The position numbers and the translations under genes were made by a program. From assembly GCF_024397855.1 (NCBI RefSeq), contig NZ_CP073343.1, positions 2,294,001 through 2,358,000 on the forward strand: a stretch of DNA of 64,000 bases, written 5' to 3'. Positions 30,049-41,608 of the stretch are shown piece after piece; the first letter of the stretch is position 1; every line of letters begins with the position of its first letter. Below the pieces are notes generated by a model. That model was not told the origin of the DNA. It worked only from the letters and a program-made list of their open reading frames with translations, and did not search any database. Source of the stretch: Marinomonas rhizomae (GTDB lineage: Bacteria; Pseudomonadota; Gammaproteobacteria; Pseudomonadales; Marinomonadaceae).

Positions 30049-30049
30049 A

Positions 30050-30247
30050 TTAGCCTCCTGCAATCGATTCAAAAATAAACACCTGACTCTGCTCATTCAG
30101 TTCCGTACTGCGCCACAAGCTTTTTGGCACTACTTGCTGATTAATCGCAATGGCAATACCTTGCTCGGTCTTGCCTAATTGAGTAAGCAAATCTTCGAGC
30201 GTCTCTCCAACAAATTCGTGGACAGTATCGTTTAACATAATCTTCAT
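30050..30247 (-). CDS. thiS: Sulfur carrier protein ThiS
   Basis: A 65-residue ubiquitin-like carrier. It ends in the required Gly-Gly (FESIAGG), to which sulfur is added as a thiocarboxylate after adenylation. The start overlaps the thiDE stop by 4 bases (ATGA type) and its stop is 1 base from the thiG start. No thiF adenylyltransferase gene is in this operon, so activation must come from elsewhere, for example MoeB or a distant ThiF. Confidence 0.93.
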   Translation of the reverse strand: MKIMLNDTVHEFVGETLEDLLTQLGKTEQGIAIAINQQVVPKSLWRSTELNEQSQVFIFESIAGG

Positions 30248-31761
30248 GATTCATCTCTCGCATATTGTTCAAAAGACATGATAAGTGACCGAGTCGCTGA
30301 TTCTGGATTAACCGCTTTAGTGATGGCTGTCACCAAAGCAACACTATCGACGCCCGTTTGCGTAACGCTCGGTAATCGTTCGGCATTGATGCCACCAATT
30401 GCCACTGTCGGAAACGCGCCTTTTAATAAAGTCGCATAGTGAGCAAGACGCGTTAAACCTTGTGGCTGAGATGGCATGTCTTTGGTTTGCGTTGGGTAAA
30501 TATGACCTAAAGCTATGTAACTAGGCTGGATGGACTGGGCCCGAGCGATTTCATAGTAACCATGGGTACTGATGCCGAGTCGCAAGCCTGCCGCTTGGAT
30601 TTTTTCTAAATCCGCCACGTCTAAATCTTCTTGACCGAGATGAACACCATAAGCGCCAAAAGCGATGGCTTGCTGCCAATAGTCATTGATAAAGACTTGA
30701 GCGCCGTATTCTTTTCCTAGTGTAATAGCTTGTTGAATTTTACTTTCTAGATCGGCGTCGTCAGGGTCTTTGATGCGCAACTGAGCAATTTTTACGCCTT
30801 GCTTTAGCACTCGCTCCAACCAATCCACAGAATCAACAACGGGATACAAGCCCATTTTTTTGAGGTCCATCTTGGCGAAAGGCAGCGTTGTTGAAGCCTT
30901 TGTGTTCATGTTTGGTGAAACAATCGCTGGAAGGTTTTCAATCTGAAGAGGCCAACCAGGTCGACCCAATGAACCAATTCCTTTGCCTATTTCCACGTCT
31001 GTTTTCAAGGCACCAGTGATATAAGCTTGCGCCATAGTCATCGCATCTAAAAGATCGTAGCCATGAGCGATAAAGCCAGCCAGCGCTATCGACAAGGCGT
31101 CGCCTGTGCCACGGGTGTTTTGTACGACCAGTTTTTCGCATGCGAAACCAATGATAGAATCCCGATTCACCAGCCAGTCTGTTGCTTGTTCTGAGTTTGA
31201 ATGTCCTGCTTTGAGTAGCCAAGCACACCTTGACGATGATAAATACGCGGCCAATTGACCTTGTATATCAACCACTGACTGTTGAGCTGATAAGCCTGTC
31301 AACCGCTCAAACTCTATCGAGTTAGGTGTAATTACATCCACATAAGGCAGTAATGACTCTAATAAAGACGCTCCGACTGAGTCTTGCTGCAACAGGTTTC
31401 CCGACTCGCAGCTCGCCGCTATTACGGGATCAAAGACAACCAACACAGTAGGAAAGTCTGCTTTAATACGCTTCAACCAAATCGAGCAGGCTTTTACTAT
31501 CTCAATGGATGGTAGCAAGCTCACTTTAATAGCATCTGGCGGTACGTCGTCGAGCAAGGTTTGCCACTGCTCATCGAACATGGACAAAGAAACAGCCTCG
31601 ACGGAGCGCACTTCTTTGTGGTTTTGCGCTGTGATGCAAGTGACGATGGTTTGCACGTGGCAACCTAAATCTTGCCCTGTACCCAAATCCGCTTGAAGTC
31701 CAACGTTGGCGGACGAGTCCGACTCGCCCACGCACCAGACCACAGGAGGTTTTATAGACAT
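30244..31761 (-). CDS. thiDE: Fused HMP-P kinase-like / thiamine-phosphate synthase (ThiD-ThiE)
   Basis: A 505-residue fusion. Residues 1-265 are a ThiD-like ribokinase-fold domain and about 304-505 a ThiE barrel (QLRIKD, GVHLGQEDL, GHIYPTQTK, AIGGI). ThiE joins HMP-PP and thiazole phosphate to give thiamine phosphate. In the ThiD half the usual SGGAG loop reads SSANVG (16-21) and the usual GTGC reads GTGD (D221). Asp is the catalytic base in most ribokinase-fold enzymes, but Cys is typical of ThiD. The strong AAGGAGG at its start and short gaps place it between thiC and thiS. The ThiE role is confident; ThiD activity is less certain. Confidence 0.9.
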   Translation of the reverse strand: MSIKPPVVWCVGESDSSANVGLQADLGTGQDLGCHVQTIVTCITAQNHKEVRSVEAVSLSMFDEQWQTLLDDVPPDAIKVSLLPSIEIVKACSIWLKRIKADFPTVLVVFDPVIAASCESGNLLQQDSVGASLLESLLPYVDVITPNSIEFERLTGLSAQQSVVDIQGQLAAYLSSSRCAWLLKAGHSNSEQATDWLVNRDSIIGFACEKLVVQNTRGTGDALSIALAGFIAHGYDLLDAMTMAQAYITGALKTDVEIGKGIGSLGRPGWPLQIENLPAIVSPNMNTKASTTLPFAKMDLKKMGLYPVVDSVDWLERVLKQGVKIAQLRIKDPDDADLESKIQQAITLGKEYGAQVFINDYWQQAIAFGAYGVHLGQEDLDVADLEKIQAAGLRLGISTHGYYEIARAQSIQPSYIALGHIYPTQTKDMPSQPQGLTRLAHYATLLKGAFPTVAIGGINAERLPSVTQTGVDSVALVTAITKAVNPESATRSLIMSFEQYARDES

Positions 31762-31776
31762 ATATCCTCCTTTCGC

Positions 31777-33906
<2,130 letters not shown>

Positions 33907-33997
33907 TTATTAGGAAAGGATGCTGTAGACATATGACCGCATCGATTCCATAAAAATCAGGAGTTCATTCGATGCAGAAAAGAAAAATAGAGACTTT

Positions 33998-34086
33998 CTT
34001 GTTTCCTACGCGGGTATTAGCCCGATCAGGTTCTGCGGATCCCGCATTTAATTATGCGATCTCAGCCAAATGGCACTCCGACAAGT
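33998..34086 (-). promoter_or_regulatory. TPP riboswitch (THI element)
   Basis: On the minus strand the aptamer shows ACTTGT...ACAAG P1 pairing, CGGAGTGCC, the conserved GGCTGAGAT, a variable P3 stem (GCATAATTAAATGC), GGATCCGCAGAACCTGATCGGG and AATACCCGCGTAGGAAACAAG. These are the conserved pyrimidine- and pyrophosphate-sensing cores of the TPP class. It sits 190 bases before the thiC start. A GCATCGA/TCGATGC pairing downstream may be part of the expression platform. Thiamine pyrophosphate should repress the operon. Confidence 0.95.
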
Positions 34087-34166
34087 AGGGCTGAGTATAC
34101 CCAGTCTTATCGGAATGTAAACACCCACATTTTCAGCAAGTGTTTGAGGAACCAATCAACGAAAAA

Positions 34167-35027
34167 CTACTCGGCTTGCATTTCCAGCGCCATTTTATAG
34201 AGGTAATTTTTCTTCTCACCCGTTAATTTCGCCGCCATAACTGCCGCTTGCTTAACCGGTAAATCTTCTAGCAAAATCGTCAGAATACGCTTCGCTTCTA
34301 ATTCGGCTTCATTACCGCTCTCTTGCGTAAAACTCAGCATAACGACAAACTCACCACGCATTTGGTTGGCATCTGCATCGAACTTGGCAAGTATTTCAGA
34401 GGCCGTTCCGGATAAAAATGTCTCAAATGTTTTCGTTACTTCCCGTGCTAAAACCAGCTGAGCATCCTCACCATAGACTTTTTGTACATCCGCAATGGAG
34501 TCATAAACTCGGTGAGTAGATTCATAAAAAACCACGGTGCCAGTTTGCTTCTTCCAAGATTCAAACAAGTCACAACGACCTTTGGATTTAGCAGGAACAA
34601 AGCCAGCAAAAAAGAACTGATCGGTAGGCAAACCAGAAGCACACAATGCTGAAATCAACGCGCAAGCACCAGGGATCGGCACGACTTTATGACCTTGCTC
34701 TCGTAATGCATGCACCACATGATAGCCAGGATCTGAAATAAGTGGCGTACCCGCATCAGAGACTAGGGCAACATTTTTGCCTTCCTCTAGTAAGCTGGCA
34801 ACGTAGTTAGCTTTATCTTTTTCATTGTGATCGTGAATTGAAAATAGCTTCGCTTCAATCGCAAAATGATTGAGCAAGCGGCGAGTGTGTCGAGTGTCTT
34901 CTGCGGCTATATAGTCTACATCGCGTAAAGTTTGCTCTGCTCTCTTACTGAAATCATCTAGATTGCCAATTGGAGTGGCAACTATGTACAGCGACCCTCT
35001 CGCATCATCAGAACTATGTGGTACCAT
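34167..35027 (-). CDS. rsmI: 16S rRNA 2'-O-ribose C1402 methyltransferase RsmI
   Basis: A 286-residue tetrapyrrole-methylase-fold enzyme that methylates C1402 in the decoding centre of 16S rRNA. Motifs: SLYIVATPIGNLDDFSKRAEQTL, AAEDTRHTRRLLNHF, LVSDAGTPLISDPG, PGACALISALCASGLPTDQF. The start at 35027 has AAAGAGG 4 bases upstream; an ATG at 35048 without a ribosome site is less likely. It is divergent from lpoA, with only 32 bases between start codons, so the promoters must overlap. Confidence 0.94.
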   Translation of the reverse strand: MVPHSSDDARGSLYIVATPIGNLDDFSKRAEQTLRDVDYIAAEDTRHTRRLLNHFAIEAKLFSIHDHNEKDKANYVASLLEEGKNVALVSDAGTPLISDPGYHVVHALREQGHKVVPIPGACALISALCASGLPTDQFFFAGFVPAKSKGRCDLFESWKKQTGTVVFYESTHRVYDSIADVQKVYGEDAQLVLAREVTKTFETFLSGTASEILAKFDADANQMRGEFVVMLSFTQESGNEAELEAKRILTILLEDLPVKQAAVMAAKLTGEKKNYLYKMALEMQAE

Positions 35028-35059
35028 GTTGCCTCTTTTATTTGTCATTTTATAAGCTT

Positions 35060-36913
35060 ATGAGCCTAATTAATTACCGCATCATATCATTAACTCTTTG
35101 TACTTTTCTGCTAAGCGCCTGTAATTCCATGAATTTAAATATGGAGCAGCCACAAAACAGGGTCCAAGCAAAAAATAGCGGTTCACAAGAAAGAACTTTG
35201 CCGCCTAGTATTTATCACCCAAAAAAAACAACCGATGTTTCCAAAGCGCTGGCCGATGCTTACCTCTCTGCCAAAAATCTGTATGAGCAAGGTGAGTTTC
35301 AACAGGCCATTGATATTTTAGAAGACAAGCTTTTAACAACGCCTTCTTCTATTCAATTTGAAGCCTATTTATTAGCTGCTTTGTCTGCGTCTTACTTGGA
35401 TGATTCAATTGAATCTAAAAGCTATCTAGAGCAAGCAAATCAGCTTATTGCTGCGCGCCATCCGGACAATCAAAATAAACTTAAAGAAACAAGAGCATCC
35501 ATCCTTGAACATTTTGGAAATTGGCTAGAAGTCGTCGACCTTCGCATGGATTTAACCTACAACCTTCCCCTTAACGAAGGCGAAGAAAATCAAGCAAAAT
35601 TATGGATGGCGATCCAAAACCTGACTCAAAATGAAGTGGACGAATTATTTCAGCAGCAAAAACCTCTACTTAATGGCTGGCTGACAATAAGCAGCATATT
35701 AAGAAATCAAACCCTGTCCATTGAACAGCAACTTCAGATGTTCAAAAAGTGGCAAGCTGAAAATCCAAATCACCCAGCCGCCCTATCACCACCACAAGAT
35801 TTTGAAATAATGGCTTCCGTTGAACAGATGGCACCTAAAAAGATCGTCTTGATGTTACCAATGAGCGGGAAGTTAGAACGCGCATCCCAAGCTATTGTTG
35901 ATGGCTTCTTTGCCTCTTTCTACAAGCAAAATCAAGCCAGGCCAGAAATTCATGTCGTCAACGTTGATGACTATGCGACTATCCAAGAAGCACTTAATGC
36001 CGCCAACGAACAACAACCAGACGTCATTATTGGGCCTTTGCAAAAAAACAACGTTGCTCAAGTAAGTCGCCTAGAGTTACCCTACCCTGTTATCGCGCTT
36101 AATCAGCTCGATATTAATCAGCACCCTAAAAATCTGTATCATTTCTCTTTAAATGCCGAAGATGAAATACATGAACTCATCGCCTTCGCCAAACAAGAAG
36201 GGGCAACCAAAGCCGCCATTTTAAGCACACAAGATACCTGGGCTCTAAAACAAAGCGATGAGTTTCGTGCTGAAGCCGCCAAAGAAAATGTCACTATCAC
36301 ATCCAATCAGTCTTACGCGAACACCCCGAGAGGCAGACAAGATGCGGTTCAAAAATTACTATTGGTCACCGAAAGCTATGCTCGCAAGAGATCCATTGAA
36401 AAATGGATTGGAACAAACGTAGACAGCATAGCTCGGTCTCGTGAAGATTTAGATTATGTCTACTATATTGGCAAACTCAATGATGCCAAACAAATTCGAC
36501 CGCTTTTAGATTTCTATTTCGCTGACAAAATACCTATGTTAGCTAGCAGCACTTTAAATGATAGTGCACCCGAAAGATCAACAAAACCAGAAGACATAGA
36601 ACGCATACTATTCACTGAAGCACCGGCCCTTACACCAAAGAATACTTCACTTGAAGTTTTGCCTAAAAATCAGAGTTCAAATATTTTACGCAGACTACAA
36701 GCACTAGGAGCTGACTCGTACTTACTGGCAAACAAGTACCAGCTGTTCACATTGCTTCCAAGCACTAAAATTTCAGCAAATACTGGCATTATCACCATGG
36801 ATGAAAATGGCATATTTCATAAAAGACCTGAAATCATGACTTACCGAAAAGGAAATTTGGTATATGCGAGCAGTCAGCAGTTTTTTGAACAAAAGGAAAA
36901 AGCCGAAAAATAA
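35060..36913 (+). CDS. lpoA: Penicillin-binding protein activator LpoA
   Basis: A 617-residue outer-membrane lipoprotein that activates PBP1a in peptidoglycan synthesis. The start at 35060 gives a lipoprotein signal (MSLINYRII...) with lipobox LLSAC and Cys near residue 20. The N-terminal half is TPR-like helical. The C-terminal half is a periplasmic-binding-protein-like fold starting IVLMLPMSGKLERASQAI. The gene order lpoA-yraN-diaA is typical of gammaproteobacteria. Its ribosome site is weak. The last 50 bases overlap yraN. Confidence 0.92.
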   Translation: MSLINYRIISLTLCTFLLSACNSMNLNMEQPQNRVQAKNSGSQERTLPPSIYHPKKTTDVSKALADAYLSAKNLYEQGEFQQAIDILEDKLLTTPSSIQFEAYLLAALSASYLDDSIESKSYLEQANQLIAARHPDNQNKLKETRASILEHFGNWLEVVDLRMDLTYNLPLNEGEENQAKLWMAIQNLTQNEVDELFQQQKPLLNGWLTISSILRNQTLSIEQQLQMFKKWQAENPNHPAALSPPQDFEIMASVEQMAPKKIVLMLPMSGKLERASQAIVDGFFASFYKQNQARPEIHVVNVDDYATIQEALNAANEQQPDVIIGPLQKNNVAQVSRLELPYPVIALNQLDINQHPKNLYHFSLNAEDEIHELIAFAKQEGATKAAILSTQDTWALKQSDEFRAEAAKENVTITSNQSYANTPRGRQDAVQKLLLVTESYARKRSIEKWIGTNVDSIARSREDLDYVYYIGKLNDAKQIRPLLDFYFADKIPMLASSTLNDSAPERSTKPEDIERILFTEAPALTPKNTSLEVLPKNQSSNILRRLQALGADSYLLANKYQLFTLLPSTKISANTGIITMDENGIFHKRPEIMTYRKGNLVYASSQQFFEQKEKAEK

Positions 36914-37247
36914 CGGCGAGAAAGCAGAACAAGCTGCCGAAGCCTTTCTATTAGAGCAAGGGCTTCGGTTTGTAGAAAGAAACTACTTCTGCCGTATCGG
37001 GGAAATTGATTTAATCTTTAAAGATCAAAACACCTATGTTTTTGTAGAGGTTCGCTTCCGAGCAAACAATGCTCATGGAAGTGCCGCTGAAAGCCTCGGG
37101 CAATCAAAGCTTAAAAAAGTTCGCAATAGCGCTGCTTTATGGCTACAAAAGAACAACAAAGTAAACAATGCAAGTCGCTTCGATGCGATATTATTTGACG
37201 AAAAAATAGACTCTCAACATTTAACTTGGCTTAAAGCAGTATTTTAA
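36864..37247 (+). CDS. yraN: YraN family (UPF0102) endonuclease-like protein
   Basis: A 127-residue protein of the YraN family, which has a restriction-endonuclease-like fold. The conserved core is RNYFCRIGEIDLIFKD...YVFVEVRFR, with the E-I-D and E-V-R residues that form the presumed nuclease centre. It starts inside the last 50 bases of lpoA, an overlap usual for this pair. No close ATG further in is likely. The physiological function is unknown. Confidence 0.9.
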   Translation: MRAVSSFLNKRKKPKNNGEKAEQAAEAFLLEQGLRFVERNYFCRIGEIDLIFKDQNTYVFVEVRFRANNAHGSAAESLGQSKLKKVRNSAALWLQKNNKVNNASRFDAILFDEKIDSQHLTWLKAVF

Positions 37248-37252
37248 CCACT

Positions 37253-37846
37253 ATGGATTTTCAAGAAGCAATCTACACACAATTTGCCCAGAGTTTTGAA
37301 GCACAACAACAGGCTCTGGAAAGCTTACCGCCTTACATTGAGCATGCTGCAAAAGTGATTTTTTCAAGCATTGCATCTGGCGGGAAGGTCATTTGCATCG
37401 GCAACAGTACTGGCTCTCACCTATCTCAGTATTTCAGTACATTGATGCTGGACAGAATGGACCGAGAGCGCCCTGGCCTACCCGCTATTAATTTGAGTGG
37501 TGAAGGCTCCGCACTATTAGCCATCACCCACAACGATAGCTACCACGACGTCTTCTCAAAGCAGATCACGGCACTTGGCAATCAAGGCGACATATTGTTT
37601 GTTATTGCAAACAGAGGCAACACCTCCCCCATAATACAAGCGATACAAGCAGCCCACGAGCGAAAAATGAGCATAGTCGCGCTGACTAGCCCAGAAGCTA
37701 AAAACGTCTCTTCACTGACCTCACAAGACGACACAGAGATAAAAATCAATCTACTCGGTACCGCCAGAGTTCACGAATGCCAACTTAGCGTCATTCATAT
37801 TTTAGTTGACCTACTTGAGCGCCAACTGTTTGGCTACGAAGACTAG
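37253..37846 (+). CDS. diaA: DiaA/GmhA-like SIS domain protein
   Basis: A 197-residue SIS-domain protein. GGKVICIGNSTGSHLSQYFS and GDILFVIANRGNTSPIIQAI are the phosphosugar-binding motifs shared by GmhA (phosphoheptose isomerase) and DiaA (a DnaA-binding initiation factor). The third position after yraN, 5 bp downstream, supports DiaA. The GmhA catalytic Glu/His set cannot be judged by eye. A dolP gene that follows in many relatives is absent, and a terminator ends the operon here. Confidence 0.85.
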   Translation: MDFQEAIYTQFAQSFEAQQQALESLPPYIEHAAKVIFSSIASGGKVICIGNSTGSHLSQYFSTLMLDRMDRERPGLPAINLSGEGSALLAITHNDSYHDVFSKQITALGNQGDILFVIANRGNTSPIIQAIQAAHERKMSIVALTSPEAKNVSSLTSQDDTEIKINLLGTARVHECQLSVIHILVDLLERQLFGYED

Positions 37847-37873
37847 GTTTAATCCAATACAAAAACTTAAGAC

Positions 37874-37902
37874 AAAAAAGCCGCTCGAGAGCGGCTTTTT
37901 TA
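37874..37902. terminator. Bidirectional terminator between diaA and trhO
   Basis: The 8-bp stem AGCCGCTC/GAGCGGCT (37879-37886, 37889-37896) with flanking A- and T-runs sits between convergent genes and works on both strands. Confidence 0.9.
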
Positions 37903-37918
37903 GTCTTAAATAAAACTA

Positions 37919-38908
37919 TCAGGCTTGTTCACGAACCTTGCGCTGACGCTCTTTTTCAAGTGCTTTTTCGAGACGATGTTTTTCAACTGCATCCAGCACT
38001 TCCGCACCGATATGCTCTTCACCACGAGAACGAGCAAGCTGAACCTGACGCTCACGCTCAATAAAGCGTTGGCGCTGCTCATCAGTGAATTTATCAACGC
38101 AATGCACGCAACTCACGCCTTGAATGTAATGCTCGCTTTGTTTCTCTTCTTCGGTAATAGGCATACGACACGCATGGCATTGGTCGTATTCGCCTTTTTG
38201 TAGATCGTGATTTACAGACACACGATTATCAAACACGAAACACTCACCTTCCCATAAGGTTTCTTCTTTCGGCACTTCTTCCAAGTACTTCAATATACCA
38301 CCTTCAAGGTGATACACCTCTTCGAAGCCTTGCTCTAACATATAAGCGGTGGATTTTTCACAACGAATACCACCCGTGCAGAACATAGCGACTTTCTTGT
38401 GTTTCGCTGGATCCATGTTTTCTTTCACATAGGAAGGAAACTCACGAAAGGTCTCTGTTTTTGGGTTAACCGCATTTTTGAACGTGCCAATTTGCACTTC
38501 ATAATCGTTACGGGTATCAACAAGAACCACATCAGGATCAGAAATTAAAGCGTTCCATTCAGTCGGCTTAACATAAGTACCGACCACGCGCTTAGGATCG
38601 ATGCCTTCAACACCCATGGTAACGATTTCTTTTTTAAGCTTCACTTTGGTTCGGTAGAACGGCATGTCTTCGTCATAAGACTCTTTGGTGACAATCTTAT
38701 CCAAACCTGGCTGCTGATCTAACCAAGCCAACATGGCATCGATACCTTCACGAGTACCCGCTACTGTACCATTAATGCCTTCGCTCGCTAGCAACAAGGT
38801 GCCACGAATACCGTTATCTTCTAGTGTTTTCTGAAGCGGTTCACGAAGGGATTCAAAATGGGGCAGTTCAACAAATTTATAAAGGGCACACACAACGACT
38901 TTAGACAT
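37919..38908 (-). CDS. trhO: tRNA uridine(34) hydroxylase TrhO (YceA)
   Basis: A 329-residue rhodanese-related protein that hydroxylates U34 of tRNA to 5-hydroxyuridine. The N-terminal acylphosphatase-like domain ([40 protein letters not shown]) precedes a rhodanese domain with active Cys in [13 protein letters not shown]-terminal Cys-rich segment ([19 protein letters not shown]) is typical. AGGAGAA lies 6 bases before the ATG. The tail is highly charged and helical. It is monocistronic. Confidence 0.94.
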   Translation of the reverse strand: MSKVVVCALYKFVELPHFESLREPLQKTLEDNGIRGTLLLASEGINGTVAGTREGIDAMLAWLDQQPGLDKIVTKESYDEDMPFYRTKVKLKKEIVTMGVEGIDPKRVVGTYVKPTEWNALISDPDVVLVDTRNDYEVQIGTFKNAVNPKTETFREFPSYVKENMDPAKHKKVAMFCTGGIRCEKSTAYMLEQGFEEVYHLEGGILKYLEEVPKEETLWEGECFVFDNRVSVNHDLQKGEYDQCHACRMPITEEEKQSEHYIQGVSCVHCVDKFTDEQRQRFIERERQVQLARSRGEEHIGAEVLDAVEKHRLEKALEKERQRKVREQA

Positions 38909-39034
38909 AACATTCTCCTATGCGATCTGGAACGTAAAACCAGAGCAATTAAACAAGGCGCGCATTATAAAGATTTATAGACCATTTTTCGAGGCCAAAT
39001 CCCAAAAAAACCACACAAACAAAAGGGAGTAAAT

Positions 39035-39727
39035 TTACTGATCCGGATCAAGCGTAGACCCGGTGGTGTTATTAACACGGAACCAGCCAGCAATACTGTG
39101 CCGAGTCCGTTTCGCCACGACCACTTCATGATAAAAGCATTCGCTCAAAAACACCGCCAAGCGCCCTTTTTTCGGGAAAAAACGCCCTACTTCGATAGAA
39201 GAATCATGCTCATCGTAAATAATCAATTCACCGCCATCACCATCTTGCCAATCTTCATTCAAATACAAAACGGTCGATAAAATACGATTACTTTCGCCTT
39301 TAAAGGCATCTATGTGTTTTTCGTAAAACGCGCCTTTTTCATATCGGGCAAAATGCGCCTCATAATCGAACAACCCCAAGAACAAACGACGATTGAGTGC
39401 GACACGCAAGTCAGCCATCATTTTTAAAAAATCGGTGCGAATAGCTTTGTCTGGATCAATCCACTGAATATAATCACGTCGAGCATCCAAAACAATTTGA
39501 TGATCTTGCTTACGACCAATACCCGCCTGCAACATCACCGCATTTTGTATGCTTTCTGCCTCATCCATTAACGCTTGAGTAAAATCCGATGAAAAAAAGT
39601 CGTCTTGTATGCTCCACCCCTTGGTCTGTAGATCCATTAATAAATTAGCAAATGGTTCCTCCCTACTGAAAGCGGGAATAGAATTTTCAACATACAGACG
39701 TTTAGCAGGCAGAACTTTATTAGACAT
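39035..39727 (-). CDS. 2OG-Fe(II) oxygenase
   Basis: About 230 residues (an in-frame GTG five codons upstream at 39742 is also possible). The prolyl-4-hydroxylase-like core has HxD in YEKHIDAF, then LSTVLYLNEDW, GGELIIYD, a distal His in HEVVVAKRTRHSIAGWF and the 2-oxoglutarate Arg two residues before that His. It is probably a cytosolic dioxygenase acting on a protein or small molecule. It has no operon partner; radD is divergent. The substrate is unknown. Confidence 0.85.
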   Translation of the reverse strand: MSNKVLPAKRLYVENSIPAFSREEPFANLLMDLQTKGWSIQDDFFSSDFTQALMDEAESIQNAVMLQAGIGRKQDHQIVLDARRDYIQWIDPDKAIRTDFLKMMADLRVALNRRLFLGLFDYEAHFARYEKGAFYEKHIDAFKGESNRILSTVLYLNEDWQDGDGGELIIYDEHDSSIEVGRFFPKKGRLAVFLSECFYHEVVVAKRTRHSIAGWFRVNNTTGSTLDPDQ

Positions 39728-39845
39728 AGATAGATTCGTCACTTAAAAAAGATCACTTGTAAAAAGACAAAATTACAACAACAGGTATGATACTGTAGCC
39801 AAAGATACAACACACCAAGATTTCACCTGATAGATTTAAAACAAA

Positions 39846-41603
39846 ATGACTCAAACCTTTCAATTACGAGACTACCAAATTCAAGCCGTTGATGCGTCTT
39901 TGGGACACTTTCGTAATAGCGACGATCCAGCCGTTATTGTACTTCCAACAGGCGCAGGAAAAAGCTTAGTAATAGCAGAGCTTAGTCGATTAGCTAAAGG
40001 TCGAGTTATTTGTTTGGCACACGTGAAAGAACTGGTTGAACAAAACCACGCGAAGTTCTTGGCAACTGGCGCATCGGCGGGAATTTTCTCCGCTGGACTA
40101 AGCCAGAAAACCAGTACAGAAAAGACCACCTTCGCTAGCATCCAATCACTATCGGCAAACCTTGACGATTTTAACGAATCCGCAAGCTTAATCATCATTG
40201 ATGAATGCCATCGCGTCGGCATGGAAGAAAGTGGCCAATACAATAAAACCATCGAACATTTTCGAGCTCTAAACCCTAAGGTAAAAATTCTTGGCTTAAC
40301 CGCCACGCCCTATCGTTTAGGCAGTGGTTGGATCTACCAGAATCATTACCATGGCTACACGCGAACCTGCACCAACTCATTATTCAAGAAATGTATTTTT
40401 GAGCTGCCACTCCAACACATGGTGAAAAAAGGCTATTTGACGCCGCCTATACATTACGATGCCGCGATTGCTCATTATGATTTCAGCTTACTAACCGAGA
40501 GCTTGGATGGCGAGCAAAACACCGACGACATCGCCTTAAACGAGCTGATTCATAAACACCCAAGAGTCACCGAAGCCGTTACCGAACAAATATTACAACT
40601 TAGCCAAGATCGCCAAGGCGTGATGATTTTTGCTGCCACCATAGATCATGCTAAAGAAATCGCCAGCTACTTACCGGCAGATAAAACCGCGCTAATAACC
40701 GGTAAAACCAAGCTCAAACAACGCGATTCATTAATCACTGCATTTAAAAATAAAGAGATCAAATACTTGGTTAACGTTTCCGTATTAACCACCGGATTTG
40801 ATGCGCCCCATGTGGACGTAATCGCCATATTACGGCCAACGCAATCAATCAGTTTATTCCAACAAATTGTCGGCCGTGGTTTGCGTTTAAGTCCTGGCAA
40901 AAAAGACTGCTTGGTCTTAGATTATACCAATAATGGCTACAATATATTTCAACCTGAAATTGGCGAAAAGCGCCCAACTCAAGATTCAGTGGCAGTGCAA
41001 ATTCATTGCCCTGCGTGCGACTTTGCCAATACATTCTGGGGAAGAAAAGACGCCGAAGGTAATATCATTGAACATTTTGGACGCCGCTGCCATGGTCTAG
41101 TGGAAACCGAACACGGAGAAGAACAATGCACGTATCGCTTTCGCTTCAAACGCTGCCCTCATTGCAATGAAGAAAATGACATCGCTGCACGACAGTGCCA
41201 ACATTGCGCCGAAAAACTCATTGATCCGGACGATTTATTAAGAAGCGCACTCAATCTAAAAAACAACAAAGTATTGCGCTGCTCAGCGATTACGCCAGAA
41301 ATAAACATCAAAGAAAAAAGCATTAAGATCACCTATCACGATGAAGATGGATTAACACTGGCAGAGACATTTCGTTTTAATTTCAAGAAGTCCCGACAAG
41401 CGTTTAACGACCTATTTGCGCGGAGGATTGCCAACGGCAGTCAATCTATTGAATTTGATAATCTTGAAGAGGTGGAACGCTTTTTACCGTATCTTCCTGC
41501 GCCTGATTTCGTCATCGCGAAAAAGCAAAAGCAACATTGGCAGGTCACTGAACGATTATTCGATTACCAAGGACCTTATCGAAAAGCCAACGAGCTTAGT
41601 TAA
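39846..41603 (+). CDS. radD: RadD (YejH) superfamily 2 helicase
   Basis: A 585-residue ATPase matching E. coli RadD (586). Motifs: QLRDYQIQAVDA (Q-like), PTGAGKS (Walker A), IIDECHRVG (DECH motif II), GLTATPYR (III), and RPTQSISLFQQIVGRGLRL (VI). A C-terminal zinc-binding region has CPACDF, CPHC and CQHC pairs (about residues 380-460). RadD helps in recovery from double-strand breaks and in RecA-dependent recombination. The start follows no strong ribosome site. It is convergent with a TetR gene 5 bp away. Confidence 0.92.
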   Translation: MTQTFQLRDYQIQAVDASLGHFRNSDDPAVIVLPTGAGKSLVIAELSRLAKGRVICLAHVKELVEQNHAKFLATGASAGIFSAGLSQKTSTEKTTFASIQSLSANLDDFNESASLIIIDECHRVGMEESGQYNKTIEHFRALNPKVKILGLTATPYRLGSGWIYQNHYHGYTRTCTNSLFKKCIFELPLQHMVKKGYLTPPIHYDAAIAHYDFSLLTESLDGEQNTDDIALNELIHKHPRVTEAVTEQILQLSQDRQGVMIFAATIDHAKEIASYLPADKTALITGKTKLKQRDSLITAFKNKEIKYLVNVSVLTTGFDAPHVDVIAILRPTQSISLFQQIVGRGLRLSPGKKDCLVLDYTNNGYNIFQPEIGEKRPTQDSVAVQIHCPACDFANTFWGRKDAEGNIIEHFGRRCHGLVETEHGEEQCTYRFRFKRCPHCNEENDIAARQCQHCAEKLIDPDDLLRSALNLKNNKVLRCSAITPEINIKEKSIKITYHDEDGLTLAETFRFNFKKSRQAFNDLFARRIANGSQSIEFDNLEEVERFLPYLPAPDFVIAKKQKQHWQVTERLFDYQGPYRKANELS

Positions 41604-41608
41604 AAGCA

